Shown piece by piece: positions 28,214 to 37,752 of a stretch of DNA of 64,000 nt (its first letter is position 1; each line of letters begins with the position of its first letter). Location of the stretch: NCBI RefSeq assembly GCF_013394165.1, contig NZ_CP041330.1:620001-684000 (forward strand), written 5' to 3'. The DNA comes from Pseudoalteromonas sp. Scap06 (GTDB taxonomy: Bacteria; Pseudomonadota; Gammaproteobacteria; Enterobacterales; Alteromonadaceae). The position numbers and the translations under genes were made by a program. The notes beneath the pieces are model-generated. The model ran no database searches. It saw only the letters and a program-made list of their open reading frames with translations, and was not told where the DNA came from.

Positions 28214-29431
28214 GTGGCACTTATAGTTCAAAAATTTGGCGGCACTTCGGTAGGCTCAATAGAGCGTATTGAAGCGGTCGCCGACCTTGTTGTTAAAACT
28301 AAGCAACAAGGCCACCAAGTGGTGGTGGTGCTTTCGGCAATGTCGGGAGAAACCAATCGCTTAATTAATCTTGCCAAACAAATCGACTCTCGCCCGAGTG
28401 GTCGTGAACTCGATGTATTACTCAGTACCGGTGAACAAGTCTCTATAGCTTTATTAGCGATGGCGATTATTAAACGCGGCCATTCTGCGGTAAGCTTGTT
28501 AGCCGATCAGGTGAATATATTAACCGATAACATGTTCGGTAAAGCCCGTGTAGAAGACGTGGCTGCAACGCGTTTAAAACATGAACTTGAACATAACCGT
28601 ATTGCTATTATTGCCGGCTTTCAGGGGCGCGATATTGAGGGCAACGTGACTACGCTTGGGCGTGGTGGCACCGATACCTCTGCAGTTGAAATAGCGGGTG
28701 CAATAAAAGCGGATGAATGTCAGATCTATACTGATGTTGATGGCGTATATACAACAGATCCTCGTATTGAACCTAATGCACGACGTTTAAGCCATGTAAC
28801 CTTTGCCGAAATGCTTGAGCTGGCTAGTTTAGGTGCTAAAGTGCTACATATTCGCTCTGTAGAGTCGGCTGGTAAGCACAATGTACCATTAAGAGTGTTA
28901 TCTAGCTTTAAACCTGATGAAGGTACATTAATTAGTTTTGAGGAGAGCGATGTGGCGAGTAACGTTGTGTCGGGTATTGCATTTAATCGAGACGAGTGTT
29001 TGATTAAGGTACATGGAGTACCGCAAGGCACAAAAGCGCTTGCAAAAATTTTGAAACTTTTTGCAGATAATGGCATCGAAATAGATATGATTAATCAAAT
29101 TAATCATAAAGTTGAAAAAGTCGACTATGCTTTTACTGTGCATTTAAATGATTATTTAAACGCACTTGATTTGTTAGCGGCTGAGCAACAGCAATTTGAC
29201 GCACAGGCAATTGACGGATTAACTAATGTGGCGAAAGTGTCAGCTGTGGGTATGGGGATGAAATCTCATTCTGGAGTGGCGAGTTTATTTTTTGATTCGT
29301 TAGCACAAGAGAACATTGATGTGATGTTTGTTTCAACCTCAGAGATAAAAATTTCAGTTTTAATAGATGAGAAATACCTTGAACTGGCTGTTCGTGCATT
29401 ACATAAGACATTTTTAACAGAAAATGAATAG
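28214..29431 (+). CDS. lysC: aspartate kinase
   Basis: The 405-residue monofunctional aspartokinase starts at GTG 28214 with VQKFGGTSVG. Further kinase blocks are GFQGRDIEGNVTTLGRGGTD and YTDVDGVYTTDPR. Two C-terminal ACT domains (about 265-405) would bind the inhibitory amino acid, lysine or threonine. It phosphorylates aspartate at the head of Lys/Thr/Met synthesis. Only 6 bases separate it from alaS. No lysine riboswitch is possible in that gap. Confidence 0.93.
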   Translation: MALIVQKFGGTSVGSIERIEAVADLVVKTKQQGHQVVVVLSAMSGETNRLINLAKQIDSRPSGRELDVLLSTGEQVSIALLAMAIIKRGHSAVSLLADQVNILTDNMFGKARVEDVAATRLKHELEHNRIAIIAGFQGRDIEGNVTTLGRGGTDTSAVEIAGAIKADECQIYTDVDGVYTTDPRIEPNARRLSHVTFAEMLELASLGAKVLHIRSVESAGKHNVPLRVLSSFKPDEGTLISFEESDVASNVVSGIAFNRDECLIKVHGVPQGTKALAKILKLFADNGIEIDMINQINHKVEKVDYAFTVHLNDYLNALDLLAAEQQQFDAQAIDGLTNVAKVSAVGMGMKSHSGVASLFFDSLAQENIDVMFVSTSEIKISVLIDEKYLELAVRALHKTFLTENE

Positions 29432-29489
29432 ATTGAGAGTTTTTACTTACTTTTTAGTCTAATTTTAATTAAAATGTGTTGCGGAATCT

Positions 29490-29495
29490 TATAAT
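29490..29495 (+). promoter_or_regulatory. -10 box of a csrA promoter
   Basis: A perfect TATAAT lies 31 bases before the csrA start in a short AT-rich gap. A good -35 box is not clear, so the promoter may be weak or activator dependent. Confidence 0.4.
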
Positions 29496-29520
29496 TTTAT
29501 TGGAACATGGGAGCAAGAGA

Positions 29521-29712
29521 ATGCTAATACTAACTCGTAGAGTAGGCGAGACCCTTATGATTGGTGACGAAGTAACCGTTACTGTTCTGGGTGTTAAAGG
29601 AAATCAAGTTCGTATCGGTGTTAACGCACCTAAAGACGTATCAGTTCATCGTGAAGAAATTTACATGCGCATACAAGCTGAAAAGTCTAACCCTAATCCG
29701 GGCAATGCTTAA
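29521..29712 (+). CDS. csrA: carbon storage regulator, RNA-binding
   Basis: The 63-residue CsrA begins [18 protein letters not shown] at ATG 29521, with GGAGCAAG upstream; an in-frame longer start is not conserved. RNA-binding Arg44 in VHREEI is present. CsrA binds GGA motifs in leaders and represses or stabilises mRNAs. A GGA occurs in its own leader near 29509, consistent with autoregulation, though this is inference. Confidence 0.97.
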   Translation: MLILTRRVGETLMIGDEVTVTVLGVKGNQVRIGVNAPKDVSVHREEIYMRIQAEKSNPNPGNA

Positions 29713-29756
29713 TCAAGATAATATAAAATGTGTTAGTTAAAAACTATGACATTTAT

Positions 29757-29783
29757 AAAAGCCACTCACTGAGTGGCTTTTTT
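29757..29783. terminator. terminator shared by csrA and the convergent YcxB-like gene
   Basis: Arms GCCACTC and GAGTGGC with an ACT loop are flanked by AAAA and TTTTTT, so either strand can terminate. It overlaps the final codons of the opposite gene. Confidence 0.8.
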
Positions 29784-30233
29784 GTTAATAAAATCAATGG
29801 TTTCTTCGTTGAGTATTGCCTTGGAAATGTACTGCATACCGCTTTTACTTTTTAACAATAGGCCGCAATCTGTAGTAATCACTTCATTAATGTCGTGCCA
29901 AGCTAACTGGTAATTCTTGTAATGATTGGTTGATTTTATTCCGTCCTCGTCGAAGGTGAGAGTGACTTCAGAACCAGATGCTCTGCTAAGCATTTGCCTT
30001 GTTACCCACCAAGGACGACGATAATAAAAAGCAATGCACTCAAGTAAAGCTAACATAAGCAAAAATGTACCAAGGTAATGATCGCCTAAACCATAAATGC
30101 CAAATAGCCCTAATATCACAAGTAGCGCCAATAAAAAGTATTTAGGTTGTGCACGCTTACTATAAGGCAGCGATTGGTCGAAGCATTCATAAAAATAAGG
30201 TTTATCGAGTTTATAAGTTGTTGTAAAGACCAT
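29766..30233 (-). CDS. YcxB-like membrane protein
   Basis: The 155-residue protein has a short N-terminal strand region and two membrane helices (about 32-65). A C-terminal PH-like beta domain (VTLTFDEDGIKSTN, LAWHDINEVITTDCGLLL) follows. This layout fits the YcxB-like family, of unknown function. Its 3' end carries the terminator described above. Confidence 0.65.
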   Translation of the reverse strand: MVFTTTYKLDKPYFYECFDQSLPYSKRAQPKYFLLALLVILGLFGIYGLGDHYLGTFLLMLALLECIAFYYRRPWWVTRQMLSRASGSEVTLTFDEDGIKSTNHYKNYQLAWHDINEVITTDCGLLLKSKSGMQYISKAILNEETIDFINKKATQ

Positions 30234-30328
30234 GTGTTTGCACTTAAAAGCTATTTTTTATTATTTTAGCCTAATGCGCAGCTTAAAAGGGGAAATGACT
30301 AGAAACTATTTATATTTTAGGCATAAAA

Positions 30329-30348
30329 AAACGACCCGTAGGTCGTTT
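30329..30348 (-). terminator. terminator of the small lipoprotein gene
   Basis: Perfect arms AAACGACC and GGTCGTTT with a CGTA loop lie 20 bases after the stop; on the minus strand a T run follows. Confidence 0.7.
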
Positions 30349-30367
30349 CTTAGCTAAATAAATAATA

Positions 30368-30559
30368 TTAGCAATTTGTCTCTTCGGCATTAACGCCTTC
30401 TTTTACTTCTTCACAGGTATCTTCTACCTTGTTTTGAACATCTGTCACGGCTTCGTCAATACGCTCACCGGCTTCTTCTGCATGATTGTCTTCACAACCC
30501 ATAATAAATGCACTTGCGAATAGACCAATAGCTGCTGCTTTAAGTGTTGATGATTTCAT
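30368..30559 (-). CDS. small acidic lipoprotein
   Basis: The 63-residue protein has a lipoprotein signal with lipobox FIMGC (Cys22). The short acidic mature part has a helix pattern (AGERIDEAVTDVQNKVEDT). It recalls entericidin/YtjA-linked stress lipoproteins but is not a clear match. It lies 49 bases downstream of the DUF1328 gene on the same strand, probably as one stress-responsive unit. Confidence 0.7.
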   Translation of the reverse strand: MKSSTLKAAAIGLFASAFIMGCEDNHAEEAGERIDEAVTDVQNKVEDTCEEVKEGVNAEETNC

Positions 30560-30608
30560 AATGTAATTCCTTGTATATAAATTTAAAAAGAGGTTCGTTG
30601 TTTCTTAT

Positions 30609-30782
30609 CTACCTGGGGCTTTTACCACGTAAAGCGCCAGAGACAAGTGAAATAACCAGTAAAACTAAAAAGATAAAAAATATGATCTTAGCAATTCCTG
30701 CTGCGGCTCCTGCAATACCACCAAATCCTAAAACGGCTGCGATTAGTGCGATCACCAAAAATGTAATTGTCCAGCGTAACAT
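30609..30782 (-). CDS. DUF1328 family small membrane protein
   Basis: Reading the minus strand from ATG 30782 gives 57 residues beginning [19 protein letters not shown] and ending ALRGKSPR. The two glycine-containing hydrophobic helices match the DUF1328 (YtjA-type) family, of unknown function and often stress linked. GGAG stands six bases before the ATG. Only an opposite-strand shadow frame of this gene is long enough to be called by simple ORF length. Confidence 0.88.
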   Translation of the reverse strand: MLRWTITFLVIALIAAVLGFGGIAGAAAGIAKIIFFIFLVLLVISLVSGALRGKSPR

Positions 30783-31306
30783 TGTCATCTCCTTGATTTA
30801 TCTAAGTGTTAAAGTGTTGTTTTTATATAAGCGAGTAATGTGCCAGTATTTCATTTTGTTTTAAATCAATGGTTTATTTCGGTTTTTCGCGATTGGCTTT
30901 ATACTGAGTTGGTAATTTTTACGATCTTATCGGTAACTTATTCACAGTTGTCTCTGATGAGATAATAAATAGTTGTTGCTGCTCTTTGTTTTGGTAAGAC
31001 CAATTAACATTTGTTTTGAAGGTTATTAGTGGGTTAGTACAATAGGTTTGTTTTATATGTGTTTTTACAAAGTATTAGTGTTTTTATATATTCTTTGTTT
31101 ATAACGAACATTTTTATCATCTATATATCTGGGTTAAATAAGCTATTTTAGGTGGTGTTAACCTTATTGGTGATATGTTACTTTTAGATTAATTGGTTTT
31201 ACCAATTTACAATGTGTAGACAAAAGAATAGTTTTTGTTACTATTGGTGAATAGTTATTTAAATAAACCGATTTTTTATGTGTTTGGTTTTAAACAGGGG
31301 AGAATT
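30783..31306 (+). other. 524-bp intergenic region upstream of oadG
   Basis: The region is AT-rich and has no credible gene. It separates the divergent DUF1328 gene and the oad operon and should hold both promoters. A 17-bp palindrome AATTGG-TTTTA-CCAATT lies at 31191-31207, and TATTGGTGA occurs twice (near 31165 and 31243). These are possible regulator sites. Confidence 0.5.
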
Positions 31307-31552
31307 ATGGATATAGGGGCTTTACTCACAACTGCAGGCAATTTAATGCTAACAGGCATGGTGGGTGTGTTTGTATTTCTTTCTTTATTGATTGGTGCAG
31401 TGACACTCATGTCTAAGCTGGCTAGCAAGTTTTCTCAGCCAGAACTAGCAGCATCACAGAGAACACCATCTTTTAAATCTCAAGGTGTGCCAAATGAGCA
31501 CATCGCTGCAATTAGTGCTGCCATTGCTCAGTACAAAACAAATAATAATTAG
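31307..31552 (+). CDS. oadG: oxaloacetate decarboxylase gamma subunit
   Basis: The 81-residue protein starts at ATG 31307 after AGGGGAG; an upstream in-frame start adds 24 unsupported residues. It has one membrane helix (about 12-36) and a soluble tail with PNEHIAAISAAIAQYK, the conserved OadG C-terminal helix. OadG anchors OadA to the membrane subunit OadB. The gene lies 12 bases upstream of oadA. Confidence 0.85.
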   Translation: MDIGALLTTAGNLMLTGMVGVFVFLSLLIGAVTLMSKLASKFSQPELAASQRTPSFKSQGVPNEHIAAISAAIAQYKTNNN

Positions 31553-31564
31553 AGGAGCATACCA

Positions 31565-33346
31565 ATGGCTAAATTAAAAATAACAGAACTCGTACTTCGT
31601 GACGCACATCAGTCGCTCTTAGCTACCCGCATGCGATTAGACGACATGTTACCTATTGCAAAAAAAATTGATGACGCAGGATATTGGTCTATAGAATCTT
31701 GGGGTGGAGCTACCTTTGATTCATGTATTCGTTATTTAGGTGAAGATCCATGGGAGCGTATTCGCGCGCTTAAAAAAGCGATGCCAAATACACCACAGCA
31801 AATGCTACTTCGTGGTCAGAACTTATTGGGATATCGCCATTATGCTGATGATGTGGTTGAGAAGTTTGTTGAGCGCGCCCACAAAAATGGCGTAGACGTA
31901 TTTCGTATTTTTGATGCCATGAATGATGTACGTAACTTAGAAACTGCCATAAAAGCGGCGGTTAAAGTAGGGGCACATGCGCAAGGTACAATTTCTTACA
32001 CAGTAAGCCCTGTACATACATTAGATATGTGGTTAACACTTGCTAAGCAGCTTGAAGAATTAGGTTGTCATTCAATTTGTATTAAAGATATGGCGGGATT
32101 GCTTAAGCCTTACGATGCAGAAGAACTCATTAAAGCGTTAAAAGAAACGGTTTCCATACCTATTGCAATGCAATGCCATGCAACAACGGGTTTAAGCACC
32201 GCTACTTATCAAAAAGCGATTGATGCCGGCATTGATATGCTCGACACAGCTGTATCGTCTATGAGTATGACTTATGGTCATTCAGCAACTGAAACAATTG
32301 CTGCAATCGTTGAAGGGACCGAGCGTGATACCGGGCTTGATTTAAACCACCTAGAAGAAATTGCCGCTTACTTTAGAGACGTACGTAAAAAGTACGCTGC
32401 GTTTGAAGGCAGCTTAAAAGGTGTCGATGGCCGAATTTTATTAGCCCAAGTGCCAGGTGGTATGTTAACTAACATGGAAAACCAGCTTAAAGAGCAAGGT
32501 GCTGCTGATAAACTAAACGAAGTGCTACTTGAAATTCCACGAGTACGTGAAGATTTAGGCTTTATTCCACTCGTTACACCTACCTCACAAATTGTTGGTA
32601 CTCAAGCGGTATTAAATGTACTCACTGGTGAGCGTTATAAAACCATTACCAAAGAAACTGCTGGCGTATTAAAAGGTGAGTATGGTTCAACACCTGCACC
32701 AATGAATAAAGAGCTTCAAGAGCGCGTACTTGATGGCAGTGAAGCAATTACCTGTCGCCCTGCAGATATTATTAAACCTGAACTTGAAACTTTAGAAGCT
32801 GAGTTAAGCAAGCTTGCGCAGGAGCAAGGGCTAACTTTAGCCGATGAGCAAATTGATGATGTGCTTACCTATGCATTATTTCCACAGATTGGTTTGAAAT
32901 TTATTAAAAACCGTAACAATCCTGATGCATTTGAGCCTGTTCCTAGCGCTGATGATAACGCCAATAAAGCACCTGAAAAATCAGCGGCAAACAATAAAAG
33001 CGTTAAGGCAGAGCAATACAGCGTTAAAGTAGACGGTAAAGTATACGATGTCGTGGTTGCTCAAGGTGGTGAGCTAAAAGAGGTGACGTTAAAAGACTCA
33101 GAGCATATTCCACAGTCAGCATCGGTTGCCTCGGGTGAAACTCTAAATGCACCACTGGCCGGTAATATTTTTAAAATTAAAGTAAAACCCGGTCAGGTAG
33201 TCAATGAAGGTGATGTGGTAATTATTATGGAAGCCATGAAAATGGAAACCGAAGTACGCGCCATGCATACCGGTACGATTGCTGAGGTGCTTGTTTCTGA
33301 GGGCGATTCAGTGTCAACCGGCGATGCAATGATTGCACTAGCTTAA
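31565..33346 (+). CDS. oadA: oxaloacetate decarboxylase alpha subunit, biotin carrier
   Basis: The 593-residue subunit has an N-terminal carboxyltransferase TIM barrel ([16 protein letters not shown]; metal-binding DAHQ). A conserved middle PYC/OadA domain follows. After a Pro/Ala/Asn linker near 460-480 comes a C-terminal biotinyl domain with Lys559 in EAMKMETE. It moves the carboxylate of oxaloacetate to biotin and hands it to OadB. The complex is typical of Na+-based marine energetics. Confidence 0.95.
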   Translation: MAKLKITELVLRDAHQSLLATRMRLDDMLPIAKKIDDAGYWSIESWGGATFDSCIRYLGEDPWERIRALKKAMPNTPQQMLLRGQNLLGYRHYADDVVEKFVERAHKNGVDVFRIFDAMNDVRNLETAIKAAVKVGAHAQGTISYTVSPVHTLDMWLTLAKQLEELGCHSICIKDMAGLLKPYDAEELIKALKETVSIPIAMQCHATTGLSTATYQKAIDAGIDMLDTAVSSMSMTYGHSATETIAAIVEGTERDTGLDLNHLEEIAAYFRDVRKKYAAFEGSLKGVDGRILLAQVPGGMLTNMENQLKEQGAADKLNEVLLEIPRVREDLGFIPLVTPTSQIVGTQAVLNVLTGERYKTITKETAGVLKGEYGSTPAPMNKELQERVLDGSEAITCRPADIIKPELETLEAELSKLAQEQGLTLADEQIDDVLTYALFPQIGLKFIKNRNNPDAFEPVPSADDNANKAPEKSAANNKSVKAEQYSVKVDGKVYDVVVAQGGELKEVTLKDSEHIPQSASVASGETLNAPLAGNIFKIKVKPGQVVNEGDVVIIMEAMKMETEVRAMHTGTIAEVLVSEGDSVSTGDAMIALA

Positions 33347-33360
33347 GGAGTAAATAGAGG

Positions 33361-34491
33361 ATGGATGGTATTTTAAACCTCTGGCATGCCACAGGCATTG
33401 CTAACTTTACATTTCCTGGGCTGATCATGATTGCCGTTGGTTGTTTGCTATTATTTTTAGCAATTGCCAAAAACTTTGAGCCGTTATTACTACTGCCCAT
33501 TGGTTTCGGAGCTATTTTAACTAATATTCCAGTAGCTGGTTTATCAGATCCAGGTGGCTTACTTTACTATGTGTATTATGTTGGTATTGATACCGGTATT
33601 TTTCCGCTATTAATATTTATGGGAGTGGGGGCCTTAACTGATTTTAGTGCCCTGATTGCCAACCCGCGTATGTTGCTATTAGGTGCGGCAGCGCAGTTTG
33701 GTATTTTTGCGACGTTATTTGGCGCTATTTTACTTAACTTTATTCCGGGATTTGAATTTAGCTTACAAGATGCTTCTGCAATTGCGATTATTGGTGGTGC
33801 AGATGGGCCAACCGCTATCTTTTTAGCGTCAAAGCTGGCCCCAGATTTACTGGGCGCTATAGCGGTGGCTGCGTACTCGTACATGGCGTTGGTTCCTATT
33901 ATTCAGCCACCTATTATGCGTGCGTTTACAACGCCTGAAGAACGTAAAATTCAAATGCCAGAACTGCGTAAAGTATCTAAAAAGGAAAAAATTATTTTCC
34001 CACTGATGGTGCTTACCTTAACTGCTATATTCTTACCTGCGGCAATTCCGCTGGTTGGTATGTTCTGTTTAGGTAACTTAATGCGTGAGTCGGGTGTAGT
34101 TGATAGGCTCAGCAACAGTGCGCAAAACGAAATCATTAATATCACCACCATATTTCTAGGACTTGCAGTGGGCTCTAAGCTTGCTGCCGAGCAGTTCTTA
34201 ACAGTAGAAACTATTGGTATTTTGGTACTGGGTGCACTGGCGTTTGCTATTGGTACAGCCTCAGGTGTATTTATGGCTAAAGGCTTAAATAAGATATCAA
34301 AAACCCCCATAAACCCATTAATTGGTGCTGCGGGTGTATCCGCTGTGCCTATGGCAGCACGTGTTGTTAATAAGGTTGGGCTTGAAAATAACCCGCATAA
34401 CTTCTTATTAATGCATGCCATGGGGCCTAATGTTGCAGGGGTGCTTGGTAGTGCTGTTGCGGCAGGTATTTTACTCGCTCTTGTGGGTTAA
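33361..34491 (+). CDS. oadB: oxaloacetate decarboxylase beta subunit, sodium pump
   Basis: The 376-residue integral membrane protein has about nine helices. The family blocks [16 protein letters not shown] and [11 protein letters not shown] include the Asp that binds Na+. It decarboxylates carboxybiotin on OadA and expels Na+. The gene follows oadA after 14 bases and closes the G-A-B operon, followed by a strong terminator. Confidence 0.95.
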   Translation: MDGILNLWHATGIANFTFPGLIMIAVGCLLLFLAIAKNFEPLLLLPIGFGAILTNIPVAGLSDPGGLLYYVYYVGIDTGIFPLLIFMGVGALTDFSALIANPRMLLLGAAAQFGIFATLFGAILLNFIPGFEFSLQDASAIAIIGGADGPTAIFLASKLAPDLLGAIAVAAYSYMALVPIIQPPIMRAFTTPEERKIQMPELRKVSKKEKIIFPLMVLTLTAIFLPAAIPLVGMFCLGNLMRESGVVDRLSNSAQNEIINITTIFLGLAVGSKLAAEQFLTVETIGILVLGALAFAIGTASGVFMAKGLNKISKTPINPLIGAAGVSAVPMAARVVNKVGLENNPHNFLLMHAMGPNVAGVLGSAVAAGILLALVG

Positions 34492-34514
34492 ATATAATTT
34501 AGACTCAACCTATT

Positions 34515-34540
34515 AGCGCAGTTTACTGCGCTTTTTTTTT
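34515..34540 (+). terminator. oad operon terminator
   Basis: Perfect arms AGCGCAGT and ACTGCGCT with a TT loop run into nine T's, 23 bases after the oadB stop. Confidence 0.85.
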
Positions 34541-34631
34541 GCATAAAATTCACTGTTTTGACTTAAGCGGTTTCTTGTATAGGGTTTTTTGTTTAAAGTA
34601 ATCACTCTTCATTTTTTAAAGGGCTGTCAAA

Positions 34632-35603
34632 ATGTTACACACTCCGCTGGCAAAATATCTCCCGAATGTAAGCAAACTTGTTTTTGGCTGTATGGGTTTG
34701 GGAGGCGCATGGAATAAAGATGCGATTACCAGTGCGCATTTACAACAAACTCATTCATGCATAGATGCCGCCATTGAAGGCGGAATTAATTTTTTCGATC
34801 ATGCTGATATTTATACCTTAGGCAAAGCCGAACATGTTTTTGGTCAAGCTTTGGCTGAGCGACCAGAACTTAGAGAGCAAATGTATATTCAGTCTAAGTG
34901 TGGTATTCGCTTTGCTGATGATCAAAACCCACAACGTTATGACTTTTCAGCTGATTGGATTGAGCGCTCGGTAGAAGGCTCATTAAAACGATTAAATACT
35001 GAATATTTAGATATACTTATGTTGCATCGTCCTGATCCTTTAATGGAAGTAGAGGAAGTTGCACAAGTATTTAGTTGTTTAAAAGAAAGTGGCAAAGTGC
35101 GTCATTTTGCGGTGTCTAATATGTCGCAATATCAAATACGGTTTTTGCAACGCGCTTTAGATATGCCGATTGTGGCCAATCAAATCGAAGCGAGTTTACA
35201 AAAACATCAATGGGTTGATGAAGGCGTTTATGTGGGTAATGCCGATGGCAAGGATATTAACTTTACCCCAGGCAATATTGAATATTGCCGTGAGCATGAA
35301 ATTCAGATTCAAAGTTGGGGCAGTTTATGCCAAGGCTTATACTCTGGTGGTGATTTATCAAAGGCCTCGCCTGCAGATATTAATACCAGTATTTTAGTCA
35401 GTAAGCTTGCCATACTTTATGGTACAACAGCAGAAGCTATCGTATTAGCATGGCTGCTGCGCCACCCAGCATCAATTCAACCAATTATTGGCACTACTAA
35501 CATAGAGCGAATAAAAGCATCCTGTGATGCGGTTAATGTTAACTTAAGTCGTGAGCATTGGTATGAGCTATATATCAGCGCGAAAGGCTGCGCTTTACCA
35601 TAA
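34632..35603 (+). CDS. aldo/keto reductase (YdhF-like)
   Basis: The 323-residue NADPH-dependent oxidoreductase has the catalytic tetrad: Asp and Tyr in FDHADIYTLG, Lys in QSKCGI and His in LMLHRPD. A C-terminal nucleotide-binding block, HPASIQPIIGTTNIER, is present. The family reduces aldehydes and ketones; the substrate is not evident. A two-helix protein gene follows. Confidence 0.88.
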   Translation: MLHTPLAKYLPNVSKLVFGCMGLGGAWNKDAITSAHLQQTHSCIDAAIEGGINFFDHADIYTLGKAEHVFGQALAERPELREQMYIQSKCGIRFADDQNPQRYDFSADWIERSVEGSLKRLNTEYLDILMLHRPDPLMEVEEVAQVFSCLKESGKVRHFAVSNMSQYQIRFLQRALDMPIVANQIEASLQKHQWVDEGVYVGNADGKDINFTPGNIEYCREHEIQIQSWGSLCQGLYSGGDLSKASPADINTSILVSKLAILYGTTAEAIVLAWLLRHPASIQPIIGTTNIERIKASCDAVNVNLSREHWYELYISAKGCALP

Positions 35604-35622
35604 CCTAGTGTAGGGTGATGAT

Positions 35623-35799
35623 ATGAACATATTTGTTATTTTAATTAGCTTAGTCATTGCTTTGGTGATCATTATTCCGTTACTGGAAAAATACCAAAGT
35701 AAAATGGGGCTTGAGAGCGCTACTAAATATAGTAAGTATATCTGGCCACTGGTGATGATCTCTTTGGTTGTGCAGCTTATTTATGTACTCGTAAATTAA
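35623..35799 (+). CDS. small two-helix membrane protein
   Basis: ATG 35623 follows AGGGTGA at good spacing and opens a 58-residue frame. Residues 2-21 and 41-57 are hydrophobic helices separated by a polar loop (EKYQSKMGLESATKYSK). Start signal, codon use and length support a real gene. The family is not recognised. It sits 19 bases after the aldo/keto reductase gene and is probably cotranscribed with it. Confidence 0.7.
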   Translation: MNIFVILISLVIALVIIIPLLEKYQSKMGLESATKYSKYIWPLVMISLVVQLIYVLVN

Positions 35800-35891
35800 C
35801 TCTGAAATCTAGCACCAAGCAGCTTAGATACAATGGGTAATTCGTGAAACTATTCAAATATCTATGCTGGTTGGTATACTCATGACATACA

Positions 35892-35927
35892 AAAAAGCCT
35901 TTGCGGGTTATCCCTGCAAAGGCTTTT
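35892..35927. terminator. strong bidirectional terminator
   Basis: Arms of 15 or more bases (AAAGCCTTTGC-GGG and CCC-TGCAAAGGCTTT) with a TTAT loop are flanked by A and T runs. It lies between the two-helix gene and the convergent endopeptidase gene. Confidence 0.85.
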
Positions 35928-35947
35928 TTATTTAATCATTAAGCTTT

Positions 35948-37261
35948 TTATTTAAGTGCCAACTGAAGTTCTCGGTTACGCTCAAGTTGCGCAATAAAGT
36001 TATCAGCAATAGGCTTAAACTTAGCAAGCTCTGAGCGTGGTAATGGCTCAGATTTAGGTAGTTTCACAGTTTTGGGGTTACGATGAACACCGTTAACTAA
36101 AAACTCATAATGTAAATGTGCCCCAGTTACTCGACCTGTTGAGCCTACAGTACCAATTTTCTCACCTTGTTTGATTTTTTGCCCTGTTCTAACTAGACGT
36201 TTGTTAAGGTGTAAGTACTTAGTAACGTATTGTGTACCGTGGCTTATAAATACGTAATTACCGTTATATTTACTGTAGCCCGCTTTAATAACTTTACCAT
36301 TACCTGATGATACAACAGGCGTGCCTGTACGCGCAGCATAGTCAATACCTCGGTGTGCTTTTACTTGTCCTGTAACAGGGTGTAAGCGGCGAGGATTAAA
36401 GCTTGAGCTAATATATTTAAAGTTTACCGGTGCACGTAAGAAGGCTTTTTTCATACTACGCCCTTCAGGGGTATAAAAATTACCGTCGGTGTGTCGAATT
36501 GCTGTGTAACGTTCGCCTTGATTTATAAATTCTGCGGCAATAATCTTACCGGTGCCAATAAATTCACCATCAACAAAATGAGATTCATATATTAAGCCAA
36601 ATTCATCACCTTTACGGATGTCATTTGCAAAATCCACGTCCCAACCAAATATATCGGCAAAGTTCATGATTTGGCGCTCACTTAAACCAGCAGCAATTGC
36701 TGACGTCCAAAAACTGCTAGAAATTTCCCCACCGGCGGTTTTGCTCAGTGTTTCTATTTCTTTGCTGTCAATTGAAGTATCGTATTGGCCTTCGTCATTA
36801 AGGGTGACATATAAGGTATCTGTTTTAGATATAACGTAACGCAACTGAGCCAACGAACCATCTTTTGCAGTAGCAAAGCTTAGTGTTTCACCTGGATGAA
36901 TTTTGGTAAGCTTGCGTGTTTCAGCATTTGTGTTAACCAGTTTATAAAGCGTTTGCGCAGAAAAACCAGCGCGCTTAAAAATGTTCGCTAAATTGTCACC
37001 ATTTTTAACAAGGTGATCAACAAAATCATATTCTGGAAGCTTTTGTGCTGCTTGCTCTGAATTTAAGTCAGTGAGTTTTTCGTTTTCACCTACTTTTATT
37101 TGTAATTCGTAACGCTTACCAATCTCTAGCGTGTTCTCGCTATTGTCTTTGGATGCAGTGGCTTTTTCAGAAGGTAAAAAGGCTAAGGCAACAATAGCAG
37201 AAACCAAACCTAGAATAAGCATTTTGTGTTTTTTGGGGAGCGTGTTAACCACGTGGACCAT
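35948..37261 (-). CDS. mepM: murein DD-endopeptidase MepM-like (LysM + M23)
   Basis: The 437-residue protein begins with one membrane anchor or signal (about 15-30). A LysM-like/OapA-type region (YDFVDHLVKNGDNLANIFKRAG, about 75-125) precedes the M23 zinc peptidase (about 275-400). The M23 motifs are HRGIDYAARTGTPV and GAHLHYEF. It cleaves peptidoglycan cross-links during wall growth. It is divergent from tyrS, which is the usual placement of this gene type in related bacteria. Confidence 0.9.
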   Translation of the reverse strand: MVHVVNTLPKKHKMLILGLVSAIVALAFLPSEKATASKDNSENTLEIGKRYELQIKVGENEKLTDLNSEQAAQKLPEYDFVDHLVKNGDNLANIFKRAGFSAQTLYKLVNTNAETRKLTKIHPGETLSFATAKDGSLAQLRYVISKTDTLYVTLNDEGQYDTSIDSKEIETLSKTAGGEISSSFWTSAIAAGLSERQIMNFADIFGWDVDFANDIRKGDEFGLIYESHFVDGEFIGTGKIIAAEFINQGERYTAIRHTDGNFYTPEGRSMKKAFLRAPVNFKYISSSFNPRRLHPVTGQVKAHRGIDYAARTGTPVVSSGNGKVIKAGYSKYNGNYVFISHGTQYVTKYLHLNKRLVRTGQKIKQGEKIGTVGSTGRVTGAHLHYEFLVNGVHRNPKTVKLPKSEPLPRSELAKFKPIADNFIAQLERNRELQLALK

Positions 37262-37752
37262 AACGTGCCTTTTTCTGCTGTCAAGATAATAAATAGATTA
37301 TATTGCAGGATATAACGAATAATCTATGAATACTAGTATTTTGTAGATTTAAACTCGCGTTAAATTAAGCTAAAATCATAGGGTATTCAGGCTGTTTGTG
37401 TGTAAAGTTGAATAACAGCACTATTTTATATTCTTGGATACTTTGCTTTTTCATCGTAATGTTAAATTAGCTTTTAAAACGATTTAATTGCGAGAAGTGA
37501 TTAATTTACAAACTGTTTTTTGGTTTGTTATAAACACTTCTAGTGTATTATTAATCGCTCGTTTATATCCCTTTTTAGAACGTACGCCCTGCATTATAGT
37601 TGATGCTGCGATTAGTTAAAAAAGTTGTTCTAATTAAGTGGAAATTTGTTATGTTAGCTAAATAGTTTTATTTGCTTTGTTATAACGCGCTAACAATAAA
37701 TCGTGAGCATATTACACCCCTTCGTTGTCAGAATTTTTTGGAGTAACACACA
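37262..37752. other. 491-bp region between divergent mepM and tyrS
   Basis: No credible open frame or RNA gene is seen. The segment is AT-rich and must hold the two promoters. I found no clear T-box or other riboswitch structure. Confidence 0.5.

Noticed and set aside
30571..30864. 97-codon plus-strand frame
   Set aside because: It is the antisense shadow of the DUF1328 gene at 30609-30782 on the minus strand, which has a proper ribosome site and family match.
33951..34421. 156-codon minus-strand frame inside oadB
   Set aside because: Composition mirrors the hydrophobic oadB codons; there is no family match and the sense gene is certain.
37262..37752. T-box or other leader upstream of tyrS
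   Set aside because: No specifier stem or T-box sequence was found; tyrS T-boxes are mostly a Gram-positive feature.
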